Origin: Heloderma charlesbogerti
Lineage: Eukaryota; Chordata; Lepidosauria; Squamata; Helodermatidae
NCBI GenBank assembly: GCA_026122225.1
Contig: JANEZZ010001479.1
Span: 62,001 to 126,000 of the forward strand
Direction of reading: 5' to 3'
DNA length: 64,000 nucleotides
The translations under genes were made by a program, and so were the position numbers. The notes beneath the pieces were generated by a model, which did no database searches, had not been told where the DNA came from, and saw nothing but the letters and a program-made list of their open reading frames with translations. Shown in pieces: positions 19,301 to 28,748 of this stretch (position 1 is its first letter; each line of letters begins with the position of its first letter).

Positions 19301-19607
19301 CCGCTTCACTCTTTCTGGCACTACTTGGAAATACCCTCTGCTCTTCCCCAGTAGCATATTGGACACCTTCCGACCTAAGGGGCTCATCTTCCGGCGTCAT
19401 ATCTTTTAGCCTTGTGATACATTCCATGGGGTTTTCTTGGCAAGAATACTGGAGTGGGTTGCCATTTCCTTCTCCAGCGGACCACATTTTGTCAGAACTC
19501 TCTGCCATGACCTGTCCGTCTTGGGTGGCCCTGCACGGCATAGCTTATGGCTTCACTGAGTTACGCAAGCCCCTTCGCCACAACAAGGCAGTGATCCGTG
19601 AAGGGGG
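16388..19607 (-). mobile_element. BovB: full-length BovB (RTE-clade) LINE, apparently intact
   Basis: About 3.2 kb on the minus strand, starting CCCCCTTCACGGATCACTG (19607 downwards) and ending GACTGAACGACTGAACAACA with AAC repeats. The copy at 49420 begins with the same CCCCCTTCA, which marks a true 5' end. The 10-bp repeat AGCTCTCATG flanks it (16378-16387 and 19608-19617). Both termini, the duplication and an unbroken reading frame suggest a recent insertion. It landed in an older repeat whose right end reads GTTAGGGACCCCTG at 19666. Confidence 0.95.
16398..19541 (-). CDS. BovB endonuclease-reverse transcriptase polyprotein, 1047 residues, open
   Basis: This protein copies the LINE's own RNA into the genome: an AP-type endonuclease nicks the target, then the reverse transcriptase primes from the nick. 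Endonuclease residues in order: TWNVRS (N113), SELKW (E141), YAPT (Y210), IGDWNAKVG (D246, N248), IDYVL (D313) and SDH (338-340). Reverse transcriptase: NNKASGDDS (561-569), PIPKKGNAKECSNYRTIAL (610-628), QAGFRRGRGTRDQ (656-668), FIDYAKAFD (690-698), GVRQGCILSPCLFN (748-761) and YADD (792-795). A C-terminal region with WCWRRLL follows. All catalytic residues are present with no stop or frameshift. The start is the first Met of the open frame; translation must begin before residue 113, but the exact start is uncertain. It may still be active. Confidence 0.93.
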   Translation of the reverse strand: MPCRATQDGQVMAESSDKMWSAGEGNGNPLQYSCQENPMECITRLKDMTPEDEPLRSEGVQYATGEEQRVFPSSARKSEAAGPNPKGHSAVDVSGGEKKIRCCKEQYCLGTWNVRSMNQGKLEVVKHEMARLNIDILGISELKWTGMGEFNSGDHHIYYCGQESLRRNGVALIVNKRVGKAVLGYNLKNDRMISVRIQGKPFNITVIQVYAPTTEAEEAEVDRFYEDLQHLLELTPKKDVLFIIGDWNAKVGSQEITGITGRHGLGVQNEAGQKLIEFCQENMLIIANTLFQQHKRRLYTWTSPDGQYRNQIDYVLCSQRWRSSIQSVKTRPGADCGSDHELLLAKFRLKLKNVGKTTKPFRYDLNHIPDEYTVEVRNRFQGLDLIDRVPEELWTEVHNIVQEAATKSVPKKKKCKKAKWLSEEALQVAHERREAKSKGERGRYTQLNAEFQRIARRDKKAFLNEQCKEIEENNRMGKTRDLFKKIGDLKGTFCAKTGMIKDKEGRDLTEADEIKKRWQEYTEELYRKDLNVPDSHDSAVTELEPDILESEVKWALGSISNNKASGDDSISAELFKILKDDAVKVLHSICQQIWNTQQWPQDWKRSVYIPIPKKGNAKECSNYRTIALISHASKVMLKILQARLQQYANRELPEVQAGFRRGRGTRDQIANIHCIMEKAREFQKNVYFCFIDYAKAFDCVDHNKLWQILKVMGVPDHLTCLLRNLYEGQEATVRTRDGTTDWFQIGKGVRQGCILSPCLFNLYAEYIMRNAGLDESEVGIKIAGRIINNLRYADDTTLMAESEEDLKSLLLRVKEESAKAGLKLNIKKTKIMSSGPITSWHIEGEEMEAVTDFTFLGSKITADGDCSHEIKRRLLLGRKAMANLDSIVRSRDITLPTKVRLIKAMVFPVVMYGCESWTIRKAERRRIDAFELWCWRRLLRVPWTARRSNQSILKEINPDCSLEGQILKLKLQYFGHLMRREASLEKTLMLGKTEGKRRRGRQRMRWLDSIMDAMNMNLSTLRERAQDRKAWRAMVHGVTKSQTRLND

Positions 19608-19617
19608 AGCTCTCATG

Positions 19618-19666
19618 ACATTCTCTCAAAATGTGCCCACGAACCCAGAAAGGTTAGGGACCCCTG
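19618..19666 (-). mobile_element. right end of an older CAGGGG hAT-type element, split by BovB
   Basis: The end AAAGGTTAGGGACCCCTG is the inverted CAGGGGTCCC terminus, followed by GGCTAGCA, which fits the nnnTAnnn target pattern. The interior part GTGCCCACGAACCC resembles the inverted start of 15254. The left boundary upstream of 16377 is not clear. Confidence 0.5.
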
Positions 19667-19855
19667 GGCTAGCAAAATGCACTGACTAACAATGATTTCC
19701 AAAGTGAGCACAGCATCTTCCACAGGAAACCAATCCTGCTTTTGCAAGGGCATCTTGAACTTCACCTTACACAGTTTGTAGTCTGCCTTTTCTCAGCACA
19801 TTTTCTGCGTAGAGACTCACTGCAGGGCTCAACTGGTAAGTTGGAACATTTCCAC

Positions 19856-20228
19856 TAGGAATGTGTGAGAATTTTGTTTCCATCCATTTAAGATTACAAC
19901 CTGCTCCACTTGCAACTCTAGATGAGATGAGAACCCAAGCGCATTCTGCAGGCAAAACTCACACATTCCATACCTTCCAATGCTCATTTGCAAAATGCAT
20001 GCTTTAGAAAAATGTGCACCTCAAAAACGCACATTTTCATCCTTTTGTCAATGGGGGAAAAATGTGCATTTGGGTGCACACTTTAAAAAATGCACAGCCC
20101 CGCTGCATACTTTTTCTGTTCAAATGCGGGGGGGAAAAAGCTCACTGTTTTGAATGGGAATGAGGCATGCTGAACTTCGAGGTGGAACTCGAAGAATCTC
20201 GATAAGCTTGCTGATTCTCTGATCCCTA
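19856..20228 (+). mobile_element. small hAT-type element, TAGGAATGTGTGAGAATTTTG family
   Basis: 373 bp with ends TAGGAATGTG and CTGATCCCTA. It is flanked by ATTTCCAC (19848-19855) and ATTTTCAC (20229-20236), matching at 7 of 8. The interior has AAAATGTGCACCTC, GTCAATGGGGGAAAAATGTG and, near the right end, GAGGTGGAACTCGAAGAA, also found at 61738. Non-coding. Confidence 0.85.
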
Positions 20229-20236
20229 ATTTTCAC

Positions 20237-21009
20237 CTGGATTTGTGCTGGGTATCTCACAGCCCTTTACAAAAAGCTTCTCGCCTCTCAAACATTTGCT
20301 CCCATATTAAGGTTTCCAGCTGATGCTTTTAATGGCAACTCGGCCACCCCTTTGTTCCAGAAAGCTGCCCTCTCAGAGAGAAACATGTCACTCCCCACTG
20401 TGCTGACACCCCCTTCTGATAAGTACTTTGCTTCCTTTGTGTCTCTCCGGAACAGTTTACAGGACCTTAAATAAACTCATGTCATCTGTGATCCTCAATA
20501 AATCTTCATTACCACACGCCTCAGCTGCTGCTCTAAAAATTTCTCCTCCACCCTAATAGTTCCCAAAGTGACCATCATTCTTGCTCAGGTCGAGAAGTTA
20601 ATAATATTTTATTTCCAATGGGTATGTTCAGCCCAGATTTTATTCCAAGTGAAGCTTTTAAAAAAGTAAATATCATCATTTTGTGATAGAGAAGGCATTT
20701 TTGGAAGGATTCTGAATGCAGTTTCTTCACTGAAGAGACTTCCTTTGTGATGGAGCAAAGTTCCTTGTTTGTGTAGGAACTGCCAAAGAAAAGAAGGATG
20801 ATAGAAGACAGTTCAGCATTGATGCTCCCAAGATGTTATTCACTCAAATTTCAATCCAGGTTTGGGGTGCTGAATTTCTTGGCCTCATTTCTAAAGTGGA
20901 ACCAATGCATTAGTAATCCCTCCTTAATTGGAATCTTTCTTCCCCTTCTCCTTCATGTTGGGGATACGCATGTGTGCTTAGATAAAACACTGCAAAAATC
21001 GCAATCTTG
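20237..21009. other. unassigned sequence
   Basis: No recognised gene or repeat; AT-rich with possible unique sequence. Confidence 0.35.
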
Positions 21010-21207
21010 GCTATGTATGAGAGCTATGTTTCAGTTCATTTTTGATCAGGATTTATCCAGTTTGCACCTCAATCTGCGGTCAAAGTGCATACATTTCTGC
21101 GCTTGCAACATGATCTCAGAACAAAAAAAATGCATTTGACAGCATGCGTACTTTTGAAAAATGGGCACAAACATACTTTAATCAATGGGAGAAGAATGCG
21201 CAGAAGC
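21010..21207 (+). mobile_element. small hAT-type element, TTTCAGTTCATTTTT family, truncated
   Basis: TTTCAGTTCATTTTTGATCA through TTTAATCAATGGGAGAAGAA matches the left half of the elements at 3390, 42860 and 60957. The right half is missing. This copy supplies the uninterrupted site used by copy 2. Confidence 0.8.
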
Positions 21208-21214
21208 GGCTCTC

Positions 21215-21330
21215 CAGGGTTGCAGGCAGGATTCTTTCCTAGCCCTACCTGGAGATTCTGCGGGGGATTGAACCTGGGACCTCCTGCATATCAAGTAGAT
21301 GCCCTGCCACTGAGCTATGGCCCTTCCACC
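21215..21330 (-). mobile_element. tRNA-derived SINE (second family), minus strand fragment
   Basis: GATTGAACCTGGGACCTCCT is the inverted B-box region and CCACTGAGCTATGGCCC the inverted A-box region. AGCCCTACCTGGAGATTCTG is the inverted body block. Confidence 0.75.
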
Positions 21331-22563
21331 CTGATCTGCCATGAAGTTCACTGGGTGACTGTTGAGGAACAGAATTGTCTTACATTTGTGGAGTCTGGGG
21401 AGTAAGTAGCATGTGTCTATGGAGGGCGGGAACTCCCATAATGCGGTCTGGAAATTCTACCTGACCAACCAAAACCTTGAGATGATCTGCCATGCATCTT
21501 CCAGGTGATTCCTACATGTACCTTGAAAAAACAGATGTTTCTTGGTGTGTGTGTGTGTGAAGAGAAAGAGCCAGATTTTGGCTGCATCATGATGCAGATT
21601 TTGGTACTGACAGATGCCTGGTCATGTCTGGATGAGTCTGGGCAAACCTTATGGTCAGGGACGACTTGTAGAAGGGAGCGGGGAAAGTTGGATTTGTCTG
21701 AAAAGGTGATGAGAAAAAATCATGGAGGAGAGACCCATCAATGACTGTTGGTCATGACAGTGAAACAGTAAACCTGGCAGAATGGCAGAAGACCATAACA
21801 TTCAGCTTGAGAGCTTCCTGGAGGTATCTCCAGTGGTTGGCCACTGTGGGAAAGAGGATGCTGGACTAGTGGGACCCACCTTGGTCTGATCCACAGGATG
21901 GCCAGGTGTCCTAGTTTACATAGGAGGGGCCATGGCTCCGTGGCAGAGCTCCTGCCTTGCCTGCAGGAGGTCCCAGATTTGCTGTTTGCATTTGGGGCTG
22001 TGATTAGGATGTGTTCACATGATTTGTGAACATAAACAAAATTCTCATTACATCCCTTGCAGAAAGTGTCCTGCATTATTTTTCTTGTCCACATTGATGG
22101 GGCTCTAGTGACACCAGGACAGTTTGATCTTGTAGCACCAGCCACAGACCAGGAAATTTATTCAGTATGTACAGCTACTGATTTTTTTTAAAGCAATCTC
22201 TGTTTTTCCTCTTGGCCATTGGCATCTCTCCTGCCAGCTGAAGAGAGGATAAAAATGGCTAGTGTCAGAACTGGAGAACCCGGAAAAGGTCAGAGTCATA
22301 TTTCAGGATTATCTTTTGGGGCTTTTTACCAAGATCAATATGTAGAAGCGTCCTTCTCGACATGATCACTACTCAAACATTTCTTGAAAGAAACTCGAAG
22401 GCCAACATTTTAATAAATAGTAGGGAGCCAGGTCTGAGATATTTGGGGCTGAGTTTTGCTTTCAGTTTCCAAGAGAGATGCTCCTGACATTCTGCCCATC
22501 GGAATTTCTTCCTGGATTTAAACACTCCAAATCCTGTTCTGATTTTCAAAGTGGAACTGATTG
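21331..22563. other. mostly unassigned; SINE head fragment at about 21925-21985
   Basis: CATGGCTCCGTGGCAGAGCT and CCTGCAGGAGGTCCCAG look like the head of the second SINE family. Nothing else recognised in 1.2 kb. Confidence 0.4.
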
Positions 22564-22800
22564 ATGCATGATTTATTTATTACATTGATATCCTACCTTT
22601 TATTTCAAGTAGCCCAAGGCGGCGTACATGATCGTCCTCCTCTCCATGATCCCCCCAACAACCCTGTGAGGTAGGTTAGGCTGAGAGTCAGTGACAGGCC
22701 CAAAGTCACCCAGTGAGCTTCATGGCCGTGTGGGGACTTGAACCCGGGTCTCCTGAGTCCCAGTCCAACACTCTAACCACTACACCACACTGGCTCTCCA
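22564..22800 (-). mobile_element. Sauria-type SINE, minus strand, near full length
   Basis: From the tail (TTTATTTATTACATTGATAT) through AAGGCGGCGTACATGATC, CCCTGTGAGGTAGGTTAGGC and GACTTGAACCCGGGTCTCC (inverted B box) to CTAACCACTACACCACACTGG (inverted A box). Same order as 36858-37085. Confidence 0.85.
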
Positions 22801-22823
22801 ATTACGGATGAAAGGAATTAAGG

Positions 22824-23990
22824 TACAGATGTTGCGGGAGTCCGAGAGGGGGGTGGAGCCTGGTGGACTCCCCCCGGCTTGGCCTCCTGGACTCTAGTCT
22901 GTGGACCACTGCGCTGCCCGACTCGGCGCTCTGAGTTGGGCAAGCACGGTGGTCCCCACTGGGCTGCCGAGCTGCCATTTTGAATAAAAATGGCAGCTCA
23001 TTCTTTTATGGTCATTTGGATAGGGACCATTTACGTCTGTAATCTTGAGTAGATGGCTGCTTTGCGCTGCCGTGTGCGTAAAAAGCCTGTCATGTAAAAC
23101 AGCAGGTCACAATTTTTACGCAAATACGCCTGTAATCTTGAGTAGATGGCTGCTTTGCGCTGCCATGTGCGTAAAAAGCCTGTCATGTAAAACAGCAGGT
23201 CACAATTTTTACGCAAATACGCCTGTAATCTTCAGTAGATGGCTGCTTTGCGCTGCCGTGTGCGTAAAAAGCCTGTCATGTAAAACAGCAGGTCACAATT
23301 TTTACGCAAATATGCCTGTAATCTTGAGTAGATGGCTGCTTTGCGCTGCCGTGTGCGTAAAAAGCCTGTCATGTAAAACAGCAGGTCACAATTTTTACGC
23401 AAATACGCCTGTAATCTTGAGTAGATGGCTGCTTTGCGCTGCCGTGTGCGTAAAAAGCCTGTCATGTAAAACAGCAGGTCACAATTTTTACGCAAATACG
23501 CCTGTAATCTTGAGTAGATGGCTGCTTTGCGCTGCCGTGTGCGTAAAAAGCCTGTCATGTAAAACAGCAGGTCACAATTTTTACGCAAATACGCCTGTAA
23601 TCTTGAGTAGATGGCTGCTTTGTGCTGCCGTGTGCGTAAAAAGCCTGTCATGTAAAACAGCAGGTCACAATTTTTACGCAAATACGCCTGTAATCTTGAG
23701 TAGATGGCTGCTTTGCGCTGCCGTGTGCGTAAAAAGCCTGTCATGTAAAACAGCAGGTCACAATTTTTACGCAAATACGCCTGTAATCTTGAGTAGATGG
23801 CTACTTTGCGCTGCCGTGTGCGTAAAAAGCCTGTCATGTAAAACAGCAGGTCACAATTTTTACGCAAAATGGGAGCCTTGCTGAGAGATCGGGTGGCCGT
23901 GCACTGCTGAGCGGGTGCCCACAGGGGCAGCCGGCTGGCAGGGGCCTGGTGAGTGGCGCAAGGTGGACTTGGGTGAGTTGCCCATCCCTG
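22824..23990 (+). mobile_element. hAT-like element carrying a nine-unit 93-bp array
   Basis: The right end CCCATCCCTG is the inverted CAGGGATG terminus; the left end TACAGATGTTGCGGGAG is a poorer match. Flanks are AATTAAGG (22816-22823) and AATTAGAG (23991-23998), matching at 6 of 8, and both fit nnnTAnnn. GC-rich ends surround the minisatellite, so the array appears to be transposon cargo. The weak left end keeps this tentative. Confidence 0.6.
23034..23868 (+). repeat. 93-bp minisatellite, nine near-identical units, each with a hairpin
   Basis: Units begin near AATCTTGAGTAGATGG and repeat every 93 bp. Each contains GCGTAAAAA and, about 30 bases later, TTTTTACGC, so every unit can fold. Differences between units are single bases (for example GCGC to GTGC at 23621). 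Because 93 divides by three, open frames of 279 codons on the plus strand and 211 on the minus strand run through; these are by-products, not proteins. Confidence 0.95.
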
Positions 23991-23999
23991 AATTAGAGA

Positions 24000-24560
24000 T
24001 TCCCTCTCCTTTTCTTCTCCTCTGCCAGAAGCCTCCAGTACCTCATTCCAAAGGGAACGAAAATCTAACAGCCATGGAGTTCTCCCTGCTCAGAGAACTG
24101 GGATGCAAAGACGTAATATTAGCCCACCACTGAGTTCCTAGCTTGCTTGGAACTCTGTGCTTGCTTCGCAGCCTCATCTTTGGCCCATTCAATTAAGAGT
24201 CCGTTTTCCCCCGTTGTTCAGAGGAGACCTTTCAGAACCCCCGAGGACATGTTGCCTGGGGCGCCCTGTGCTATCGCAGAGGCCTACTCGCGAAAGTCAG
24301 TCACTTTGGATTGTCTTTGCTCACAATAGAGCCTAATGAGAAAACATGCCACGATGATTATAGATAAAGGCAATTACTACGGCGTAATTACTTCCAAACA
24401 CAAGAGCTTTTGTCAGGCTCCTATGCAGCCTTGCCGCAGTATTCTACAGAGTTTTGGGTCCAATCTTTAATCTTGGCAGAGCCGCTCCAATGAGCTCTGG
24501 TTAAGGGCTGAGCAAAAGGGTTTAAAACATGTCTGAGAGGAAGGAATGGCCCCAGGGAAA
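24000..24560. promoter_or_regulatory. candidate conserved non-coding block (24150-24540)
   Basis: No repeat is recognisable here. The sequence holds dense homeodomain-like motifs (ATGATTATAGA, GGCAATTACTAC, CGTAATTACTT) and CAATCTTTAATCTTGGC. It is offered as a place to look for an enhancer; conservation was not tested. Confidence 0.25.
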
Positions 24561-25309
24561 TGTTGCGTGGCACTGCAAAAGTTTGCGTTATTACTTTATT
24601 TATACACCATGGGTGGAACTTTCAGATCACCTCCCATGACCTTGAGTTAAATGCTTTCCAAAGCAATCAGAGGGGATTATGGGAGATGCATGGCTGCTAC
24701 TGAAAACAACAGCCCTGAATCACCTCCTCCTCCTCCTCCTTTCTTCCTCGGTAATATGCAGCAAAAGGCTCTCTGGTAGTCCCCCTGCCTCCAATTCTTG
24801 GTGGTTCCTTGGCCATGGAGCATATCTGTCAGCAGCAGCAGGCAGGTACAAGCCACCATTTTACATTTCCCACAATGCAGTGGCATGTTGCTACGTCTGG
24901 ACATTTTGGGAAAATTGAAATGGCGTTTTGCAAAACCAGAGATCCAGTGCAGGGGCTCGAGGTAAATGCCCGTCCCGGTGGGCCCTGCCGGAGTGCTGAG
25001 GTCATGGTAGCCACTCACGGTGCTGGGGTCGGGCATCTTGCATGCCCTCTAGGTGCTGCGGACATGTGAGGTGACCATCGTCATGCTCTGAGTTTCCCTG
25101 TGCCTGTTTTGGCCAACAGCTCTCCTTCTCCCCACAAACATTCGGGGAAGACAGATGTGTATCGCGTTACGTGTAGTGGTCTGAGCACACATCCGCTGCC
25201 CTGGAAAGTGCAAATGCCTCAACATACAGAGCTTGGGTGTGTCCAAATAATTTCTGCTACTTTTAAAAAGCAATGCCTGTCCTCAACTTACATTATGATT
25301 TGCTTAGGG
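24561..25309. other. unassigned sequence
   Basis: Contains a short CTC repeat near 24723. No gene seen; small open frames lack motifs. Confidence 0.35.
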
Positions 25310-26140
25310 CAGTGGTGCAGAACCTGGTTTAGCCCCGTTGAATAATAGGAATGGGAATAGGAATAATAGTCTGCATGCTTCCAGACACTAGGGGGCAATA
25401 GAGAAAGTCCTGTAGCTTGATCGTTCCTGTTTCCTGCTTCCTCTTTCACTTCCTTCTTCCTCCTTCTTCCTCTCTGCCTCTGCAACAACCGCCATGCGGT
25501 CTCCCCAAAGAGGAATCAAGTAACCATATCTCATGCCTTCGCTCACTTACAGGCACACACCTAGAGTTGGGGGGTGCTTGTAGTTAAACAGTGTTAGATT
25601 GCCTTCTGTGACGATATGAAAGCACTAATAAAGTAAGTTGATTTACTTTAAACGTGAACTTCATCAAAACTGGCTCCAGGCTGTGTTTATTGCCTCCAAT
25701 ACTAAATGCTGTGTTGCCACGCTTTTTCTGTATAATGCAGCTCTGCCGTTAAGTCACACACAGACTCTCCAACGAGCTTGAGGGCCAAATTCCATTTTGG
25801 AGAAGACTTCAGGGGCCACATTCCAGTGGTGGGCAGGGTCAAAGGCAAAAGGGGCAGGGCCAGAGTACCCCCCTCCCCCAATAGAAAAAACAACAACATC
25901 CCAGCATGTTGAAGCTTAACGTTCTTACTGCCAGCAACTAGGCCTTAGGAGAGGCATTTCAACCTTTTAGAATGGGGGGAAACTGCACAAAAACCAGGAA
26001 ACCACCAAACAATTGGTGATTTGGGGAAAGGTGGAGGGGCCAGGGGAAAAGGGTGTGGACTTTTGGGGAACCCTAGAGGGCCAGATCGGGACCCCAGGAG
26101 GGCCAGATTTGCCCCCTGGGCCTGAGGATCTACATCCCTG
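25310..26140 (+). mobile_element. hAT-type element, CAGGGG-end family, with a 0.4-kb insertion
   Basis: It starts CAGTGGTGCAGAACCTGG and ends GGATCTACATCCCTG, flanked by GCTTAGGG (25302-25309) and TGTTAGGG (26141-26148), 6 of 8 identical and both with central TA. The family body (AGGGCCAAATTCCATTTTGG, GGGCCACATTCCAGTGGTG, GAGAGGCATTTCAACC) resumes at about 25780. Sequence 25335-25775 is foreign to the family and may be a solo LTR (AATAAAGTAAG near 25626), unclassified. Confidence 0.75.
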
Positions 26141-26275
26141 TGTTAGGGACTGCTGACTACTGCCCCATGTGGCAAACCACATCACTGCAGCTCAGTAAAG
26201 TACCAGGAACTGCTGAACACTGCCCATGTGCTGAGCCGCATCACTATAGCTTCTCAATGAAGAAGAACCTTCTAG
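26141..26275 (+). repeat. two-unit tandem repeat of about 62 bp
   Basis: GGGACTGCTGACTACTGCCC...CATCACTGCAG is followed by GGAACTGCTGAACACTGCCC...CATCACTATAG. Origin unknown. Confidence 0.7.
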
Positions 26276-26394
26276 AGTGACGACTTTGCCGAGGCTGGCC
26301 ATTGGCTCTTCCTGGGCAGGAAGAAGAATCAGATGGCTTCCTGTCTCAGTGGATCTAGTGGCCCCCCCCCCACTGCTCTGAGAGTCATCTTATT

Positions 26395-26479
26395 GCAGGG
26401 CTGGGGAACCTTGTAGTGTTGGACTACAGCTCCCATTTGCATGGCCAGTGGTCAGGGATGAGGGAAGTTGTAGTTCAGG
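26395..26479. repeat. palindromic dispersed repeat, copy 2 (partial)
   Basis: TTGGACTACAGCTCCCATTT and GGAAGTTGTAGTTCAGG are the two arms. Hairpin-array copy 4 inserted in the right arm. Confidence 0.65.
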
Positions 26480-27286
26480 TAGGGATGTTGGAGAATTCCA
26501 CCACAGACTCCAGTGAGGCCGGATTCTTTAGAATCCGCCCCCCCGGAGTCCATGGCAGAATGGCCTCCCCTCCCCACCACCCCCTAAAATCCCCCAGGGA
26601 ACGGACCTACCTGGCGGCTGATACAGCGGTGGTGGTGGATGCGGCGGCAGCGGCTCCAGCTCGTCTTCCGGCCACTGCCGGGCAGCTGCGGCCGCAAATG
26701 GCAGCCGTCGTAGCAGCTGCCATTTGCGTCCCTGCCTTTTGCCGTGATAGTAGCCTATCACGACTTAATGCAAGGACGCAAATGGCGGCCGCTGTGCCAT
26801 TTGCGTCCCTGCCTTTTGCCGTGATAGACTACATAAATACTTACGTAGCCTATCACGGCAAAAGGCAGGGGTACAAATGGTGGCCGCTACGCCGTTGGCA
26901 TCCCTGCTCTTTGCCGTAATAGGCTACGTAAGTATTTACGTAGCCTATCATGGCCTACGGCAGGGATACCAATGGCCGCCATTGTAGTGTAGTGGCCGCC
27001 ATTTGCATCCCTGCCTTTTGCCGTGATAGGCTACGTAAATACTTACGTAGCCTATCACGGCTTAATGCAAGGACGCAAATGGCGGCCGCTATGGCGGCCT
27101 CCATTTGCAGCCGCAGCAGCCCGGCAGTGGCCGGACGTTCAGCTGCGGCCGGCCCCAGCCAACGGCTCCACAGCCTTGCTGCAGAGCAGAGCTGGCTGGG
27201 GAAGATTCCGGGGAGAGGGACGGAGCACCTTCCCTCCACCGTTGAAGCCCCGGACCGGAACCAGATAAGGGATTTGTACATTCCTA
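26480..27286 (-). mobile_element. hAT-type hairpin-array transposon, copy 4
   Basis: 807 bp, reversed orientation as in copy 3. It starts TAGGGATGTTGGAGAATTCC and ends GGGATTTGTACATTCCTA. Flanks AGTTCAGG (26472-26479) and TGTCCAGG (27287-27294) match at 6 of 8. The interior has at least four AT-centred palindromes (CTACATAAATACTTACGTAG, CTACGTAAGTATTTACGTAG, CTACGTAAATACTTACGTAG and a collapsed one at 26748) alternating with GCAAATGGC hairpins. Predicted open frames here are repeat artefacts. Confidence 0.88.
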
Positions 27287-27669
27287 TGTCCAGGAACTTC
27301 TGGAGGGCCTCAGCCTCCTGATGGGTGTCTTGCTGGATTAGACCAAAGGTTTATCTAGACTTGCACTGTTTCCAGAGATGCCAGTTGAAGAGAGGGGAAG
27401 CTGAGAACCGGATAGATGGCCACAAAACCTGTGTCCGTCCTACGCATAATGACTTGGAGTTGTGTCAGGAAAGAGCTGACCTATGGCTTCTTGTTGTGGG
27501 GGACATCTGAGCTCTTTCAGGGGTGGGGGAAAGAACCTTCTGCACGTAAAACATGAGCTCTACCACCGAGCTGAGAGCCCTCCATTCACCACTTAGAAGC
27601 CCTGCGGGCATGCCCCTCAGCGACGTTAGCCCAGTCAGGCTATTTTGCCCACGCTTGCACACCAGAAGG
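27287..27669. other. unassigned sequence
   Basis: No recognised gene; CTGGATTAGACCAAAGG near 27333 hints at an old LINE or SINE tail. Confidence 0.35.
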
Positions 27670-27840
27670 GATGAATGACAGAAGATCTCAGGAGGCCTTG
27701 GCGCGGCACTGAAGCCAGGAGTATTTCTTTTGCTGTTGCCAAGTTAAATGGCTTTAAGATTAATCCTGGCATAAGTAATTGTTTACATTAAACTATTACG
27801 CTTAATAAATAATTAAGGAATCAGACAGAATGCTCCACTT
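27670..27840. promoter_or_regulatory. candidate conserved non-coding block
   Basis: AT-rich and repeat-free, with AAGATTAATCCTGG (paired/bicoid-type homeodomain motif), AAGTAATTGTTTACATTAAA (homeodomain plus forkhead-like TGTTTAC) and TAATAAATAATTAAGG within about 90 bases. Inference from motif density only. Confidence 0.25.
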
Positions 27841-28284
27841 GATGCCGGCAAGAACAAACAACGGGGAACCTGTGCCAGGCGAGGCCATATGTGTGGCAGC
27901 GAAATCAAACACATGCGCCTGTGCGCACGCATGCACACACTCTGCATCCCTTACTGCAGATGAACGCGCTCCACATTTCCCCTTCATTTCTGCAGAACGC
28001 GGCCGTGATGTTTTCTGGGCACCTGGAATCGTGTCTCCCGGAGAGAGAACCTGCAGGTGCAAGGATGAGAAAGGAAGCCACATGGATCACTCCATCCTGG
28101 ATGTTCTTCTTTACATTCTGTAAACAGGCTTTACAAAATTGAACGTGCAGCTGAGCGAGCTCAGCTAAATGGGGGACGTGCAAAGTGACGTATTCCCTCT
28201 GCCCCCCTGCAGTTGGGAAAGAGACTTGGCCAGTACCTTGTTCCAGAGAACGTTTATTCTTTTACAGTTAAGGGCACAATCCTA
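27841..28284. other. unassigned sequence
   Basis: No gene signature. Confidence 0.35.
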
Positions 28285-28748
28285 TTTCAGGGTTCAGAGG
28301 AGGGCAACAAAGATGATCAGAGGACTGGAAACAAAGCCCTATGAAGAGAGACTGAAAGAACTGGGCATGTTTAACCTTGAGAAGAAAAGATGGAGGGGAG
28401 ATATGATAGCACTCTTCAAGTCCTTGAAAGGTTGTCACAGAGAAGAAAGCCAGGATCTCTTTTCCATCATCCCAGAGTGCAGGACACGGAATCATGGGCT
28501 CAAGTGACAGGAAGCCAGATTCCGGCTGAACATCAGGAAAAACTTCCTGACTGTTAGAGCAATACGACAATGGGACCAGTTACCCAGGGAGGCGGTGGGC
28601 TCTCCCACACTGGAGGCATTCAAGAGGAGGCTGGACAGCCATCTGTTGGGGATGCTCTGACTTGGATTCCTGCCTTGAGCAGGGGGTTGGACTCGATGGC
28701 CTTGTAGGCCCCTTCCAACCCTACTATTCTATGACTCTATGACTCTAT
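28285..28748 (+). mobile_element. CR1 LINE 3' fragment
   Basis: 5'-truncated. The translation shows [25 protein letters not shown] sequence and the [20 protein letters not shown] block of the CR1 C-terminus, then the 3' end GGCCCCTTCCAACCCTACTA and TTCTATGAC repeats. Frames are broken after the [21 protein letters not shown] region. Confidence 0.9.

Noticed and set aside
16398..19541. Reading the long frame as a host gene
   Set aside because: It is bounded by a target duplication and matches the BovB endonuclease-reverse transcriptase layout; two further copies are in the window.
23034..23868. CRISPR-like appearance: regular repeats with hairpins
   Set aside because: Units are 93 bp in direct contact with no variable spacers, and the host is a vertebrate. 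It is a minisatellite.
23045..23884. 279-residue repetitive protein
   Set aside because: It exists only because the unit length divides by three; the minus strand is open as well, and no upstream or downstream gene structure is seen.
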